A DNA stretch of 64,000 nt from Anastrepha obliqua. Lineage: Eukaryota > Arthropoda > Insecta > Diptera > Tephritidae. The DNA lies in assembly GCF_027943255.1 (NCBI RefSeq), contig NC_072892.1, forward strand, positions 159,404,792 through 159,468,791, given 5' to 3'. Position numbers and translations under genes: made by a program. Under the pieces are notes generated by a model. That model worked only from the letters and a program-made list of their open reading frames with translations, did not search any database and had not been told where the DNA came from. Below, piece after piece: positions 22,690 through 33,175 of this stretch (positions within the stretch are counted from its first letter, which is position 1; the number at the start of each line of letters is the position of its first letter).

Positions 22690-22950
22690 AGATCTTCTCA
22701 CCAAGCTAGGCATCTATACTTTGTACATTCACAGCACGACCTGTGGCTTGAGCCCCTATTTTTTGCCGAACATATGTAGATCTGCAGGAATAGAAGACTA
22801 TACTGGCCTTTTTACCCGATTTTCAATGTGTAGCTTCCAATGGAATTTGGAGTCAAGTATCACTCCTGGATACCTAACTTCCGATGAAATCGAGAGAAGG
22901 TGGTCGTTTAATTTGGGAAGTCTAAAGTCTCTTTTGTAATTTGATACCAA
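22690..22950 (-). pseudogene. LINE reverse transcriptase thumb fragment, minus strand
   Basis: Minus strand: LPKLNDHLLSISSEVRYPGV then ILDSKFHWKLHIENRVK. This is the (K)YLG(V)(I)LD.KL.W..(H/N)I..R(V)(K) segment following the YADD box in LINE ORF2. Confidence 0.6.
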
Positions 22951-23308
22951 AACCTTTTTTATAAAATGTGGTTCATACTACAACAAAAGCCATATAACTC
23001 AAAGTTTAAAACTTTGTACAAAATTCAAAATTTTTTTTTGAAATATTGTGGGTATATAGGATTGAAGACCTACATCCATGTCATGCAAGTCTAAAGTGGC
23101 TCTAAATTGGTTTTGATCTTTTATAACTTTTTTTTCATAGAACTAACAAATGTCGGATGTCTTTTATTGCATAATAGTATATGGTTTTTGTTGTAATGTG
23201 AACTATATTATAAAAAAAATTACAATAAAAAATTTTACATAGTCAAAATTTTGATCGTTTTTAGGAAATCTGTGACAAATACTGAGCGCGATTTTCAGCA
23301 ACACTTAC
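22951..23308. other. Intron sequence, nothing recognised
   Basis: AT-rich spg intron sequence up to the donor at 23308. Confidence 0.4.
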
Positions 23309-24821
23309 CATCTTCGTGAAATAGTTCGCCGGACACCAGATCCTTAACAGCATTCAACTTCGCTTGTATCAGGCGCACGGGTGCATCTCTGGGTATGGCA
23401 TCGAGCATATTGCGCGCCAACATACCCAACTCAGGCGCTGGCAAAGTGTCCTTCAATTGTTCCAGCACCACGCCAGTGGAGTTCAGCAGCGCCTCTTGTG
23501 TTGGTATGATCACATCGTAGGACGGCACTGCCAACATACCGTTAAGCGCGGTAAAGAGCGAATGTAAATCCCTACGGAATGAGTCCTCGTATTGGCCGCC
23601 AGTAGCACGTGCAAACAGTTTTCGCGATTGTATCAGCAATTTGAAAATATACTCCAATGAACTAAAGCATTTTTGGAATGGGTCGGGATGTTCGGCTTTG
23701 GTCATAAACACTGCCATATGCTCGACTGATGTGATTAGTCCCTTATAGACGAGTGCTGCGGCAAAGTGATTTTCAATGTAAACATTCATTACAGGTCGAA
23801 AGTGTTGGAATTTGTTGCTTTGCAATACGCTGAAGATGCTGACGAGTACATGAAACACCAAACCCGAATGCTCAGTGCTGTTGCCTTCTTCGTTGGAGAA
23901 CATGGCGAATAGCGCGTCTAGCACATCCTGCAGAAATTTGACCAGTTCCTCATCATTCAACCGCAGTACGCCCGTGAGTGAGTCTTGTATAGATTCGGGA
24001 TTCGTGCGCCATTGGAGAAGCGATAGCAAATCCGCGTTTTGGGTCAGTTTTGTTGAGCACAACAGTGATTTTATGATAAATACTTCCTTCGAACTACGAT
24101 GAAATATCGAACTGCAATCCACTATCGCTTGTGGATCCTTCGGTTTACTTGGTAACTTCAGATAATTGCCAGCATGCAGCTTTGCCGGATCCTCACACTT
24201 ATAAACGTACAACTCATGCTGGCCATCGGTGAGTGTCGCACCACTTGGGTCCATTAAGCGCGCAAAGCTGAAACCGAACAGTTTGGGATCGGATTTATCG
24301 CGCGTAGAACAATGCCGGAACTCAAAGCGCACATGCGCGGTTGAGAATTTATCGATTGGCACACTTAAGCGTAGCATTTCATTCCAACAGGGTGAGTTTT
24401 GGTGGTAGAGTATCATGGATTTGTAGTAGTTTTGCGAATCCATGCCGGAAGCACCCCACAAACATTCAGTCAGAATAGTACCACCTGTATCGAGCACAAC
24501 CACGGTTGTTAGGATATTTTTGGCAGTGTTCTTGCCGCCACGCTCGAATTCAGCGCGCTCCAAGGTGATGAAGAGATCGTTGCGCACGTCGCCGGGCATA
24601 ATGACGTCGGGAAAACCCATTTTCCGGGTGATTGTCGTGCCTTGGAAGAGTAGCGGTTGCTCTTGACGCGCTTGACCGAGACCGCCATGCAGCAGTTTGA
24701 GAGACACTACGATGCCCTGCGTGTTTTGATTGCCTGAGGTTATTGGCGAAAATTTGCCATTTGATTTCTTAATGATTAGTTCGTGCAGTTGATGAAAGTC
24801 TTTTTCTTCGCATTGATAAAT
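23309..24821 (-). CDS. spg: spg exon encoding DHR1 (C2) domain and start of helical region
   Basis: 1,513 bases, 504 codons plus one base of an Asp codon; acceptor ACTTTAG, donor GATG|GTAAGT. It starts IYQCEEKDFHQLHELIIKK. The DHR1/C2 domain opens with RKMGFPDVIMPGDVRNDLF, then ERAEFERGGKNTAKNI, VRFEFRHCSTRDKSD and GQHELYVYKCED. DHR1 binds phosphoinositides in characterised DOCK proteins. STKLTQNADLLSLLQWR and ELVKFLQDVLDALFAMF begin the helical middle region. The starting phase (0) fixes the upstream exon donor at 26389/26388. Confidence 0.94.
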
Positions 24822-24944
24822 CTAAAGTTTATCGATTTTTTAGGTGATTGGGAAAAATGGAGAAAGAAGAAAACTATTAAGCAATTGTAATTCCGAAGTG
24901 TGTATGTGTGTGTGTATTGGAAAACGGACAATAAAATTTCCAAA

Positions 24945-26345
24945 AAATATAGGGTCCTTCAAGCTCAAGTTTTCTTTTTTTAAATTCCGATAAAATTTTG
25001 CATAAAAATGCACTACCTATTTATTGATATATGTATAAGGTGGCGCAAAATTAATCATTCAATTTTGTTTTTGAACAACTTTTACACTAAATAAAAAGAA
25101 ATTAGTTGTGAATGATGTGCAATAAAACTATTCATCTAACAAACAAAAAATACAGGGTGCTTCACGGCTAACTTTTATTATAATTTTGCATTTATTTTTA
25201 ATTTTGCAGGGAAATTCACTCCCTATTTATTGATATATGTATGTATATGTATATGTACAAGGTGGCACAAAATTAATCATCCTGTTTGGTTGTTGGACAA
25301 CTTTTTTACTACAATAAATAAAGAAAATAAAATAATTTTGAATGATCCGGAATAAAATTATTTATCTAACAACAAAAATACAGGGTCCGTCAAGTTTAGG
25401 TTTATTCTTTTTAAATTCAGATTAATTTTTGCAGGGAAATTAACTACCTATTTATTGATAAATGTACCGCAAAATTAATCATCCAATTTTGTTTTTGAAC
25501 AATTTTTATACTAAATAAAGAAAAAAATATTTTGGATGAAGTGCAATATTTTGAATTTACCTAACTAAATAACAGGGTCCTTCAAGTATAAATTTCTTAT
25601 TTTTAAATTCAAATTAAAATTTGCACGGAAATTCATTACCTATTTATTGATATATGTACAAGGTGGCACAAAATTAATCATACTGTTTTGTTTTTGAACA
25701 ACTCTTTTGCTAAATAAAAAAATAATTTTTAATGATGTGCAAAAAAATTATGTACTTATCAAAAACAAAAAATAGAGGGTCTCTCAAGTTTAAGTGTCTT
25801 TCTTTTTTAAATAAATATTAACAATATGAACAACTTTTTTACTAAATAAAAAATAATAATTTTTAATGATGTGCAAAAAAATTATGTACTTATCAAAAAC
25901 AAAAAATACGGGGTCTTTCAAGTTTAAGTGTCTTTCTTTTTTAAATAAATATAATATTAAATTTTGCATTCTAATTCATTAGTTATTTATTGATATATGT
26001 ACAATGTGGCGCAAAATTAGTCAACTAATTTTATTTTTGAAAAACTGTTTTACTAAATAAAAAATAATAATTTTGAATGATGTGCAATAAAATGAATCTA
26101 ACAAATAAAAAATACAGGGTCCCTCAAGTTTAAATAAAGGTTACATTTTGCACTCTAATTCATTACCTATTATTGATAAATGTGCAGGGAGGCGCAAAAT
26201 TAATCATCCGTTTTTGTTTTTGAACAACTTTTTTACTATTATGTATTTATCTAACAAAAAAAATTCAGAGTCCGTCAAGTTGAGGTTTATTCTGTTTTAA
26301 ATGCAGATAAAATTTTGTATGGGAATTCACTACCTATTTATTGAT
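24945..26345 (+). repeat. Tandem repeat, about eight units, inside spg intron
   Basis: Units begin at about 24951, 25155, 25381, 25574, 25776, 25908, 26114 and 26267, each opening A(C/T)AGGGT(C)C.TCAAG. Within a unit come CTACCTATTTATTGATATAT, GTGGCGCAAAATTAATCAT, TTTGTTTTTGAACAACTTTT and GATGTGCAATAAAA. Unit length varies from about 130 to 225 bases. The array ends some 45 bases from the donor of the exon at 26389. Single related units occur at 50985 and 52850-52990, so the family is also dispersed. Confidence 0.85.
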
Positions 26346-26388
26346 ATACGTATACAATAATTCGATTACCCGAGCAGAGCATACAGAC

Positions 26389-26609
26389 CTTAAAATTAAA
26401 TTCCTTCTCCTCAGATTCAACAGAGCTGTCATAGTGTATAATTTCGTTTAGCGGCAGCACACCCACTCCGAAAGGTCGACGATAGGTGGGACTTGTGCCG
26501 TAAACATTACTGTTCTTTTCAACTTTTTTGCCCGTCTCCGAGGGGATAATTTTGCCCACTCGCATTACCACAGCCACTAAATGTAAATCTTCATTCAAAT
26601 CGATGGCAC
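26389..26609 (-). CDS. spg: spg exon, pre-DHR1 region, with atypical GT donor
   Basis: 221 bases: two bases complete a Gly codon, then 73 codons. It encodes AIDLNEDLHLVAVVMRVGKI, YRRPFGVGVLPLNEIIHYD and EEKEFNFK. The (V/I).R(V/I)G(K/R) followed by RRP(F/Y)G.(A/G)VL block is conserved upstream of DHR1 in DOCK proteins. The next exon begins IYQCEEKDF in phase 0, which forces the donor to AAG|GTCTGT. A second GT 21 bases on (CGG|GTAATC) would leave one extra base and break the frame. The acceptor is TTTTTTCAG. Confidence 0.85.
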
Positions 26610-26726
26610 CTGAAAAAATTTTAGGTAAAATAAAAAGTGCATGTCAATAAAAGCTATACACGTTTTGAAATGGAGGTTGCGGTTATGTACAAGTATACGC
26701 GTTTTCATTGGTTTTTGTAAACGTAC

Positions 26727-26970
26727 CCAAATCCGTAAACACTGTACAATTGCTGTGTAATTTTTCTATATAATTCGAGAAACCATCCTTTGAGATTTTA
26801 ACCAAAAATCGTTCCGATAGCGCACGCATGCGCGATGGGTTGGCATCGTATAGGAAGAAATAGATCTCAGCATCATCGCCGCCGATGCGGTGGCCAAAAT
26901 CACGCATACAAAAGTACAAATGGTGTGTGAGTATTTTTCTTTGAACTTTGCGGCGTAACGTACCGCGGCT
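26727..26970 (-). CDS. spg: spg exon, N-terminal region
   Basis: 244 bases, phase 0 in and one base (G) out; acceptor CGTTATAG, donor TTTGG|GTACGT. It encodes SRGTLRRKVQRKILTHHLYF, CMRDFGHRIGGDDAEIYFFL, YDANPSRMRALSERFLVKI and CTVFTDLG. The pattern (H)L.F.MRDF....GED.E.YF.LYDA....ISERFLV..(N/S)..G and (L/V)FTDL is the DOCK3/4 segment that precedes the RRP(Y/F)G block. Confidence 0.9.
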
Positions 26971-27048
26971 CTATAACGAAAAAAAAAAATTAATTAAATG
27001 AAAAAAGTTATGTGAAGACAAATGAAGCTCCGTTCAAGCTTATCTTAC

Positions 27049-27169
27049 CGATGACGCCTTGGCATTGTCTGCGCTAGTCACATGGACGTTGTAAAGTCCC
27101 ACAATTCCGATTTTGTGCGGATCAACTGCTAATGGGCCGATGCGTGGCACCTGATCCAAGGCCAGTTTA
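27049..27169 (-). CDS. spg: spg exon, most upstream exon recognised
   Basis: 121 bases: one base completes a codon, then 40 codons, phase 0 at the donor TCG|GTAAGA; acceptor TAATTACAG. It encodes KLALDQVPRIGPLAVDPHK, then IGIVGLYNVHVTSADNAKAS. The weak LDL-VPR...(V/L)DP...(I/V)(G/S)(I/V).(E/G)L(H/Y) pattern corresponds to the stretch after the SH3 and helical N-terminal region. About 160-180 residues should lie upstream. No convincing SH3 exon was found between here and the Inx3 5' UTR candidate. Confidence 0.8.
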
Positions 27170-27930
27170 CTGTAATTAGAAAAATTATTGATTGAATTAC
27201 TAAGTATGGAAAAAAAGAATAAACAAAAATATTATATTAATATACTAAATTATTATAAAATTTATATTATTATTACTAAACAAAACTCTTACACACAATA
27301 ATATTATTAGATATTTTTGTTGTTTCTTTGCTAACAATGCGATAAGGTTCACACACGTATTCAAGGTGAAAAGCTTCTGGCTAATTATTTACGTTTTTGA
27401 AATTGATAGTTAATCCTCTTACGAAAAACACAATGACTAGGTGTTTGGCATACCAATCATTCTTGAGAAGTCAGGCTAACACCCATCCACACCAAAAACA
27501 AAAATGATGTAGCACCGAATATGTATAAAGGGAATCTATTTCAATGCATGTCCGAACGCCAACGTCTCATAACCCGATTATGACAGAGTTATGAACACTA
27601 GCGTCAAAGAATTTTTAAGTACCACTGGTCGACAAAATATTGCCAGAAGAATAACTGCTGAATAGTTTTATTGGATTTTCAATTTTCATTCACGATTTTC
27701 TACAAATCAAGCCCTGATGAAAAGTCGGTCAGAGTAATCGGAGTCAGGACTAAAGTTGTTAACATAACACGCCTGACGTTGATATGGATGGCTATTTAAG
27801 ATAGTGTTCAGTAAAGCAGAAACTCATCTGTTTAGACAGAGTAGGAAATAATCATAGAAGTCATAATCACTATTGATAGTTCCTGAAAAGTATTAGAATA
27901 CCACCTGAAAACTTCAAAGTATTTTCGCCC
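27170..27930. other. Sequence upstream of first recognised spg exon; no gene found
   Basis: The first 150 bases are extremely AT-rich. The rest has no convincing minus-strand exon. An SH3 exon of spg was specifically looked for and not seen. Confidence 0.4.
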
Positions 27931-27935
27931 GAGGA

Positions 27936-28070
27936 AACTGTAATAGTATTTTTCAAGCAGAAATTCTCGGGATAAGGGAAGATTGCAGGATAATTAGAAA
28001 CCATCCGCATAAACTATCGGAAGTACGCATTTTTTCAGATAGTCAAACAGTCAATAGTCAAATAGTCAAT
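27936..28070 (+). pseudogene. LINE RNase H fragment
   Basis: One open plus-strand run reads FQAEILGIREDCRIIRNHPH then KLSEVRIFSDSQTVNSQIVN. FQAE and SDSQ are RNase H active-site region motifs of LINEs. It abuts the RTE-like fragment at 28075. Confidence 0.6.
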
Positions 28071-28074
28071 AATC

Positions 28075-28765
28075 GACCTCGCTTCTGCAGATTCCACTAC
28101 AGCAAACTGCGCAAAATGGATGATAGATGGAAATTTGTACACTCACAGCGATCATTTGGCTATAGTAATTGAGATAAATAACGGTATACAACCGCCAGAA
28201 GAACGAAGGTCGCGACAAAAATGGAAGTGACTTGCCTTCAATGCCGAGAGCTTCCAATTGATTTGGAGAAATGTTACTGTCTCCCGCACTGCGGCGGAAG
28301 ATATGACGAAACAGATTTCCGAACACATGAAAGAGGCGTGTGATGCAGCCATGCCAAGATGTAGATTCAACAATAAAATAAACCCCGTCTATTAGTGGAC
28401 AAAGGAGATAGCCAGTATACGTAAAGCCCGTAATAAAACACGTAGAAAAGCGCAAAGAGGAAGACATCGTCCAACATGGGCAGTGCTGCACGCCGAATGC
28501 CGTGAACGCAAGTTTGAGCTGAAAACAGCTATTAAACAGAACAAAACTCGATGCTACGTTGGCTGGGTCATGTCGTCCGAATGGATACAAACGCTCCGGC
28601 TCTGAAAGAATTCGATGCGGTACCAGCTGGTGGTAGAAGAGGAAGACCTCCTCTGCGTTGGAAAGATTAGGTGGAGAAGGACTTGGCTACACTTGGTGTT
28701 TAACTGGCGCGGGTTAGCACGGCTAAAATCGGGTAAGCGGTTATCGCTCCCATTAGGAAGAAGAA
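28075..28765 (+). pseudogene. RTE-like LINE with internal deletion joining endonuclease region to C-terminus
   Basis: The first part reads DHLAIVIEINNGIQPPEERR, ESFQLIWRNVTVSRTAAEDM, WTKEIASIRKARNKTRRKAQ and RPTWAVLHAECRERKFELKT: the endonuclease end and linker. At about 28552 it jumps straight to LRWLGHVVRMDTNAPALKEF, the C-terminus, with the whole reverse transcriptase missing. The end is LRWKD. Same family as 12900. Confidence 0.7.
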
Positions 28766-28769
28766 GAAC

Positions 28770-29559
28770 TGTCCTCACCGATTTCCTTTTTTATAGGCAT
28801 GTTGTGTCGTAGAGATAAGATTTTTCTCTATAGTTAGGTTTAAGTGAAGGTCTATTAACCTCATCAAAGTTTTCAGTAGGAAATAAGAAAGAGATATCGG
28901 TCTTAAGTATTTTTGCTGAGTATATGCGCTTTTATTATATACCTTTACTTTAATAACCTTTTTCTTTCATAAAAATAATTGCTTCTAATTACGTGAACCG
29001 GACTGTATGTGACATCAGCGACAAACTTCAAATGAAACAAGTTTTGCGGGTGTCTTATGCTGCTTTCAATCTGAGTTGCTCGAGCTATTCAACGACATCG
29101 ACACAAAGCAAAGGAGTAGTTTTTCTTTCCACGGACAAGGAGAAACATTTGTTGGTGAAATTTTATGCCGCCTCTGAACGGCAGAGACATGGGACTTAGA
29201 AGTTTTTTCATAACAAATAAACTCGGCGGTACCAAGGCGGGTATAAAGTCCAGTTCTTCTTGTCGGCATGGCAAGCACCAATACGCCCAAATACAGCGGC
29301 CGTCGATCACGAAAAGCACCAAAGTACTTTATGCCTTAAAAAAACTTCCCGTTCAAACTATATATTTATGGTCTGAAATGACATTAATAAGTACCGGCAA
29401 TAGTGAAAAATGGCCTCCCCACATTCAAGTTCAATGCAAGACAACCAAAATTCGGCAGTGACGTTACATTCATTTCGAAGTAAATCACCACTGCCAAATC
29501 CAACATCCAAATCCAAGCCGACAATGATACGAAAGTGAATAAACGACATTCCAAAGCAA
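28770..29559. other. Unclassified DNA with a possible SINE scrap
   Basis: Near 29165-29225, GCCGCCTCTGAACGGCAGAG then TTTTTTCATAACAAA is vaguely like the SINE body, too diverged to call. Otherwise nothing recognised. Confidence 0.3.
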
Positions 29560-30030
29560 CAGAGCGCACAACAATTCGGTGCAGATCAGTTTGGTACGAT
29601 CATGTGGCGATTGCTGTTGTTGATGTATACTTGTTGGCCAACTACCACTACAAGCACAGCTAATGCTCAGGCGGAACGAAAACGCGATGGGCATTCGCCG
29701 CGTAGCACTTACATACAGCAGCAGCAGAAGCAGGTCCGCTGTCGCTGTTGTGCTACACAGCGGGCTGCTGTTCTACGCTTACGTCGTCTACCTGGCTTAC
29801 GCAAAGAAAGAGACGACCGACCAACTAACTGCCCAACGATGATGACGATGGTAGCGATGGCGACGAAGATGAACGGCGAAGGTGCATAAGTTGAAATGAA
29901 GACCGATCGTGGTAGACGATGACCATAGCGGCGACAACAACAATGTTGTAGCGGCTGCTGATGAGGCGCTGCGCGTGCGTGCGACTCTCACCGCTGATGA
30001 TGGCTCTAACAAGGCACAAATGTGCAATGT
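29560..30030. promoter_or_regulatory. GC-rich island, candidate promoter or 5' exon
   Basis: Base composition here is well above the surrounding AT-rich DNA, with CAACAACA/GCAGCAGC runs. On the minus strand CTGTAT|GTAAGTGC (29713/29712) is a perfect donor, so a 5' UTR exon of spg ending there is possible. On the plus strand a 95-codon frame (29602-29889) starts MWRLLLLMYTCWPTTTTSTA and looks signal-like, but it has low-complexity content and no homologue I recognise. Which strand is transcribed cannot be decided. Confidence 0.35.
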
Positions 30031-30840
30031 ACAAATCTATGTTAGTACATACATATTTATGTGCAGATGTATGCACGTGGCTATGCTATGCTATGCTGTA
30101 TACATATGCCGTCTCATGCAATTCATCACGTTCCAGTTTAGGGTTTGCGAACATTTTTCAAAGTCTCTGAATGCATTCATATTGATTTTGCTTATTTGTT
30201 TTGTTTCTATTTCTTTGCTTCTTCTTATGCACTCATTTTGCTGTATGCACTTTGAAGAGTGCCTGGGTTGCCTGTGCCATTCAGCAAGTATTGGAAAAGG
30301 GCTGCTCAGTTACTCAGCGTAGGTATGACAGCCAGCTATGCCAGAGTTAATGATATGTACATAACTCATTGATTTTATGCGAGAACACCACCATCTGCAC
30401 ACACACACACACACACATACATATGTAGTACTCACAAACATTTGTGACAACAGGTTATAACTTCATTTCTCTGACTCCAAAAAGCCAATGTGTATGCGCG
30501 CGTGTAGGTGCAAGTAGGTGTGCATTTTTGAGGTTAAAGCTGCTCGCTCCAAGATCAGTGAGTCATGTCGGCTACATGCATACAAATATACATGAAAGTA
30601 GGTATTAAGCGTATGAGAAAGACACACTCAAGTACTATTGTTGGAAGAGTTGCCAACTTTCAGGTAGGTAAATGAAAATTACCATTTAATTCGACCCAAG
30701 CAAGTTTAGTTTGATTGATTTTACGAAATTTAATTCAATTCAACTTTACCTAATCTGATTCAAGTCGATACTAGCGACTTAAACTGTTAGTCACCAGGTC
30801 GACATCAGCTCATTTATTTGAATTACGGCAAGATGCTGCG
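30031..30840. other. Intergenic sequence with microsatellites
   Basis: It contains a CA repeat near 30397-30416 and CATA/TGTATG-type simple sequence. Nothing else recognised. Confidence 0.45.
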
Positions 30841-30859
30841 TCTCACAAAACGGGAACTT

Positions 30860-31060
30860 TAATATAAATTCGAAAAGTGCTCACATATGACCCAAACAAG
30901 TTATTTCTTGTTTTTGCAATAGCATACACCCTTAAAAACTCCAGAATGGCAGACGCTTCTTCGTGGCAGAAATACAGTCGGAGATTTGTCATTGTTTTAT
31001 GTTCAAAGTAGACCTTGAATCTAGAACCTATTGCCGGGTCCACAACAGCTATTTTTTCAC
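30860..31060 (-). mobile_element. Diverged SINE fragment
   Basis: CTTCTTCGTGGCAGAAATAC followed by AGTCGGAGATTTGTCATTG matches the SINE body (TTTTTCATGGCAGAAATACA, CGGAGGTTTGCCATTG). The B-box region is poor (AGAACCTATTGCCGGG) and the head is missing. Confidence 0.45.
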
Positions 31061-31094
31061 CACATACCTGTATATACCATGCTATTCGATGACA

Positions 31095-31440
31095 TCATTA
31101 CTTACTTACTTACTGCTATCTTAATCTCCTCGAGGAGTTTAGAGTATTTACAATAGATCTAAATCCCATTTTATTCGCTGGCGTTTGCCGTCCATTTCAT
31201 TTGACTTCCCTATCGACGGTTCTGCGCCAAGTGTTGGCTGGAGCGCCAGGTCGTCACGAACTCTGAGGATTTCAAATTGCATCTTAGCGCCTGCCTTACG
31301 ATATGGTCCACAGGTTTGCGGAGTGTGACCAATCTAGCGTCAGTTACGCCTACTACTTAGGGGATGGCTATAACAACTAGAGGACGCATCGCAGGTGCCG
31401 GATAGCCTAAAGAAGGAAAACTTCGTTAAAAAAAAACAGT
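31095..31440. repeat. Possible LINE/SINE-like repeat
   Basis: The segment starts ACTTACTTACTTACTGC and has non-AT-rich composition. The minus strand carries a weak W.....A(Q)(D/N)R..W-like pattern, as in LINE C-termini. Low certainty. Confidence 0.25.
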
Positions 31441-32229
31441 CTAATTCTCAGCGTCATTTCACCATGTTAAGTGCGACTGGAGCGGGTGTCGGATGGAGAG
31501 CTCAGTGTTTGAGGAATTACTCTTTGCCTACGGGACGCTGGACTATTGTCCACATCTAAGCCGTGCGTGGCATATGAGCTATATTTAAGGATGATAGAAT
31601 TCAAAATTGCGCCAGTTGTCCACAGAGGTTTGTTTATTTTCTGTACTGGCGTCACTCAACTGTCAAATTGGCCAAGAACAAAGTAGCGGTTTGCGTACAA
31701 AAACCTTATCTCTACATCGTCAGCTGTATTGATAAAAAAGAGGTAAAGTCCATTAAGAAGTTGTACAAATGAAGCTCGCATCGACGAATGCGCTTCAGAA
31801 TCTGAGCAATTTGGGCAAAATCTCACTAATTGAATTCGTTAAAAGCAGACGATAGGCCTTACTTGCTGTATATTTAAAGGTGAGACGAATATTACAATAT
31901 ATGATATTAAGCTCTTCTCTCTTCAAAAAAAAAAAAAGTAACTTTCTTAACTTCATTTTATGTATAGACTAAGTGCCTTAAAATATGCTACTTGTTTCGC
32001 ATTTCTCACTAATTTTCCACTCTTTTAGCGACATACTTCCACGTTTCTTATTATTGACAACATATTTAATATAAAATTTGAGAATGCTATTGCTGGGGCA
32101 TTGCTCTGCTTCTAGTGGGAACATTTCATTTTGACGTTAAAATTTTATTTCCTCGTATTTCAATTTCTATGATCAGAAGAATTGATTGACGACAAAAATC
32201 ACTTTGTAAAAAAAGTAGATCATTCAAGG
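31441..32229. other. Intergenic sequence, nothing recognised
   Basis: AT-rich with short open frames lacking any family resemblance. Confidence 0.4.
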
Positions 32230-32527
32230 AGCGACTTCATGTAGAAACAATTGCAAAAAAGTAGTTGAAAATTTTTTATTTAGCAAAAAACAAAAAGTGC
32301 GAAACAGGTTTTTTACTCAAAAATTCATTACTCAAAAACAACTCATTTTAGCTACTGAGCATTCAGCTTAATTGAAGTTTGTGGTGTCCTCTTGATTTGG
32401 AAAAAGTTATAAAAAAATACACTTTTTAAAATATTGAATTTCGAAAAAATTTCATTTTTTTTCTCTTTTGCTATTGAAATAAAAATTTTCAACTACTTTT
32501 TTGCAATTGTTTCTACATGAAGTCGCT
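32230..32527. mobile_element. Foldback/MITE-like element with about 50-base inverted repeats
   Basis: The left arm 32230-32281 starts AGCGACTTCATGTAGAAACA. The right arm 32474-32527 is its reverse complement. They match almost perfectly through ATTGCAAAAAAGTAGTTGAA and into AAATTTTTATTT. The 190-base interior is non-coding. No target duplication is certain. Confidence 0.75.
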
Positions 32528-32859
32528 CGTGTAAGTAATGACGATCATTTTGAACCCAGAATTACTAAAATCAGTTCATTTTTGACTAAGTTATGGGCAT
32601 TTAAAAAAATTTTTCTTATATAATTAAAAAAAATCGATTTTGAGCCGAAAAACAAAATTGCCGATAACTCTTAAAAAAAATTTTTTTCGGGCGAACGAAA
32701 AAAATACGTGTCTCATTATTTTGACCAGAGAGCAACATATTTGAGTTACATCGAAATCGAACAACATGACCCGAATAGCCCGGTTGAATTGAAATGGAAA
32801 GCATCAGGAGAAAATAAATTTAAAAAAGTTGTTTCTGTAAATATCACTAAGAGACGAGT

Positions 32860-33175
32860 AGCGGTTCCGCCCCATTGATGAAAAGATTTTAAAGGTGATC
32901 TCTTTAATAGATCGTTATTCGGCACTGAACGAATTTGACAGAATCAGCTGATGGACTGACGTCACTTGGGGTGGGTTTACAAAAAAAAAAAACTGACATT
33001 GTGTGGGTGATATACGAAAAAAATCAACCAATAACACTTCGTTGCTGAACAACGAATGATTGAACGACTGCGTGAATGCATTTGAAACATCGTGCAGAAT
33101 TAGGTTGCCGAATCCCCATGGTGAAAAATTACACCTTTAAAAATCTGCTGATGTCACTTAGGATATGTTTCACAA
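32860..33175. repeat. Dispersed repeat, copy 1
   Basis: Shared with 46985-47260. Common landmarks are CAGAATCAGCTGATGG, GTCACTTGGG, GAAAAAA.TCAACCAAT, CGTTGCTG and GAACAACGA.TGATTG. About 75% similar by eye over some 230 bases. No coding content. Confidence 0.6.

Larger units (their letters stand above)
1..27169 (-). other. spg: sponge (DOCK3/4-type GEF) gene, eleven internal exons, both ends missing
   Basis: Eleven minus-strand exons with GT-AG ends and mutually consistent phases encode about 1,457 residues of a DOCK protein. In transcript order they are 27169-27049, 26970-26727, 26609-26389, 24821-23309, 20044-19224, 19145-19036, 11149-10943, 6031-5857, 5779-5558, 5476-5240 and 502-1. DOCK proteins bind ELMO and activate Rac/Rap-type GTPases at the membrane through DHR2. 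Family knowledge: fly Sponge acts in actin caps and furrows of the syncytial embryo and in Rap1/Rac signalling. Subfamily evidence is LHLQAENYTEAGYTL, EWQRKERL, MGFPDVIMPGDVRND and FEFRHCSTRDK, which fit DOCK3/4 better than DOCK1/2/5. Fly mbc is the DOCK1-type alternative. About 170 N-terminal residues (SH3 region) and the C-terminal tail are not in the recognised exons. Confidence 0.85.

Noticed and set aside
25020..26340. CRISPR-like array
   Set aside because: Eukaryotic intron. Units are long, adjacent without unique spacers, and vary in length.
1..27169. Calling the DOCK gene myoblast city (mbc)
   Set aside because: PGILRWFEV and VMGG look DOCK1-like, but HLQAENYTEA, EWQRKE, GFPDVIMPGDVRND and FEFRHCSTRDK favour the DOCK3/4 group, so sponge is preferred.
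29602..29889. Small secreted protein starting MWRLLLLMYTCWP
   Set aside because: Signal-like start only. The rest is Gln/Arg/Thr simple sequence and the stretch is equally well explained as an untranslated exon on either strand.
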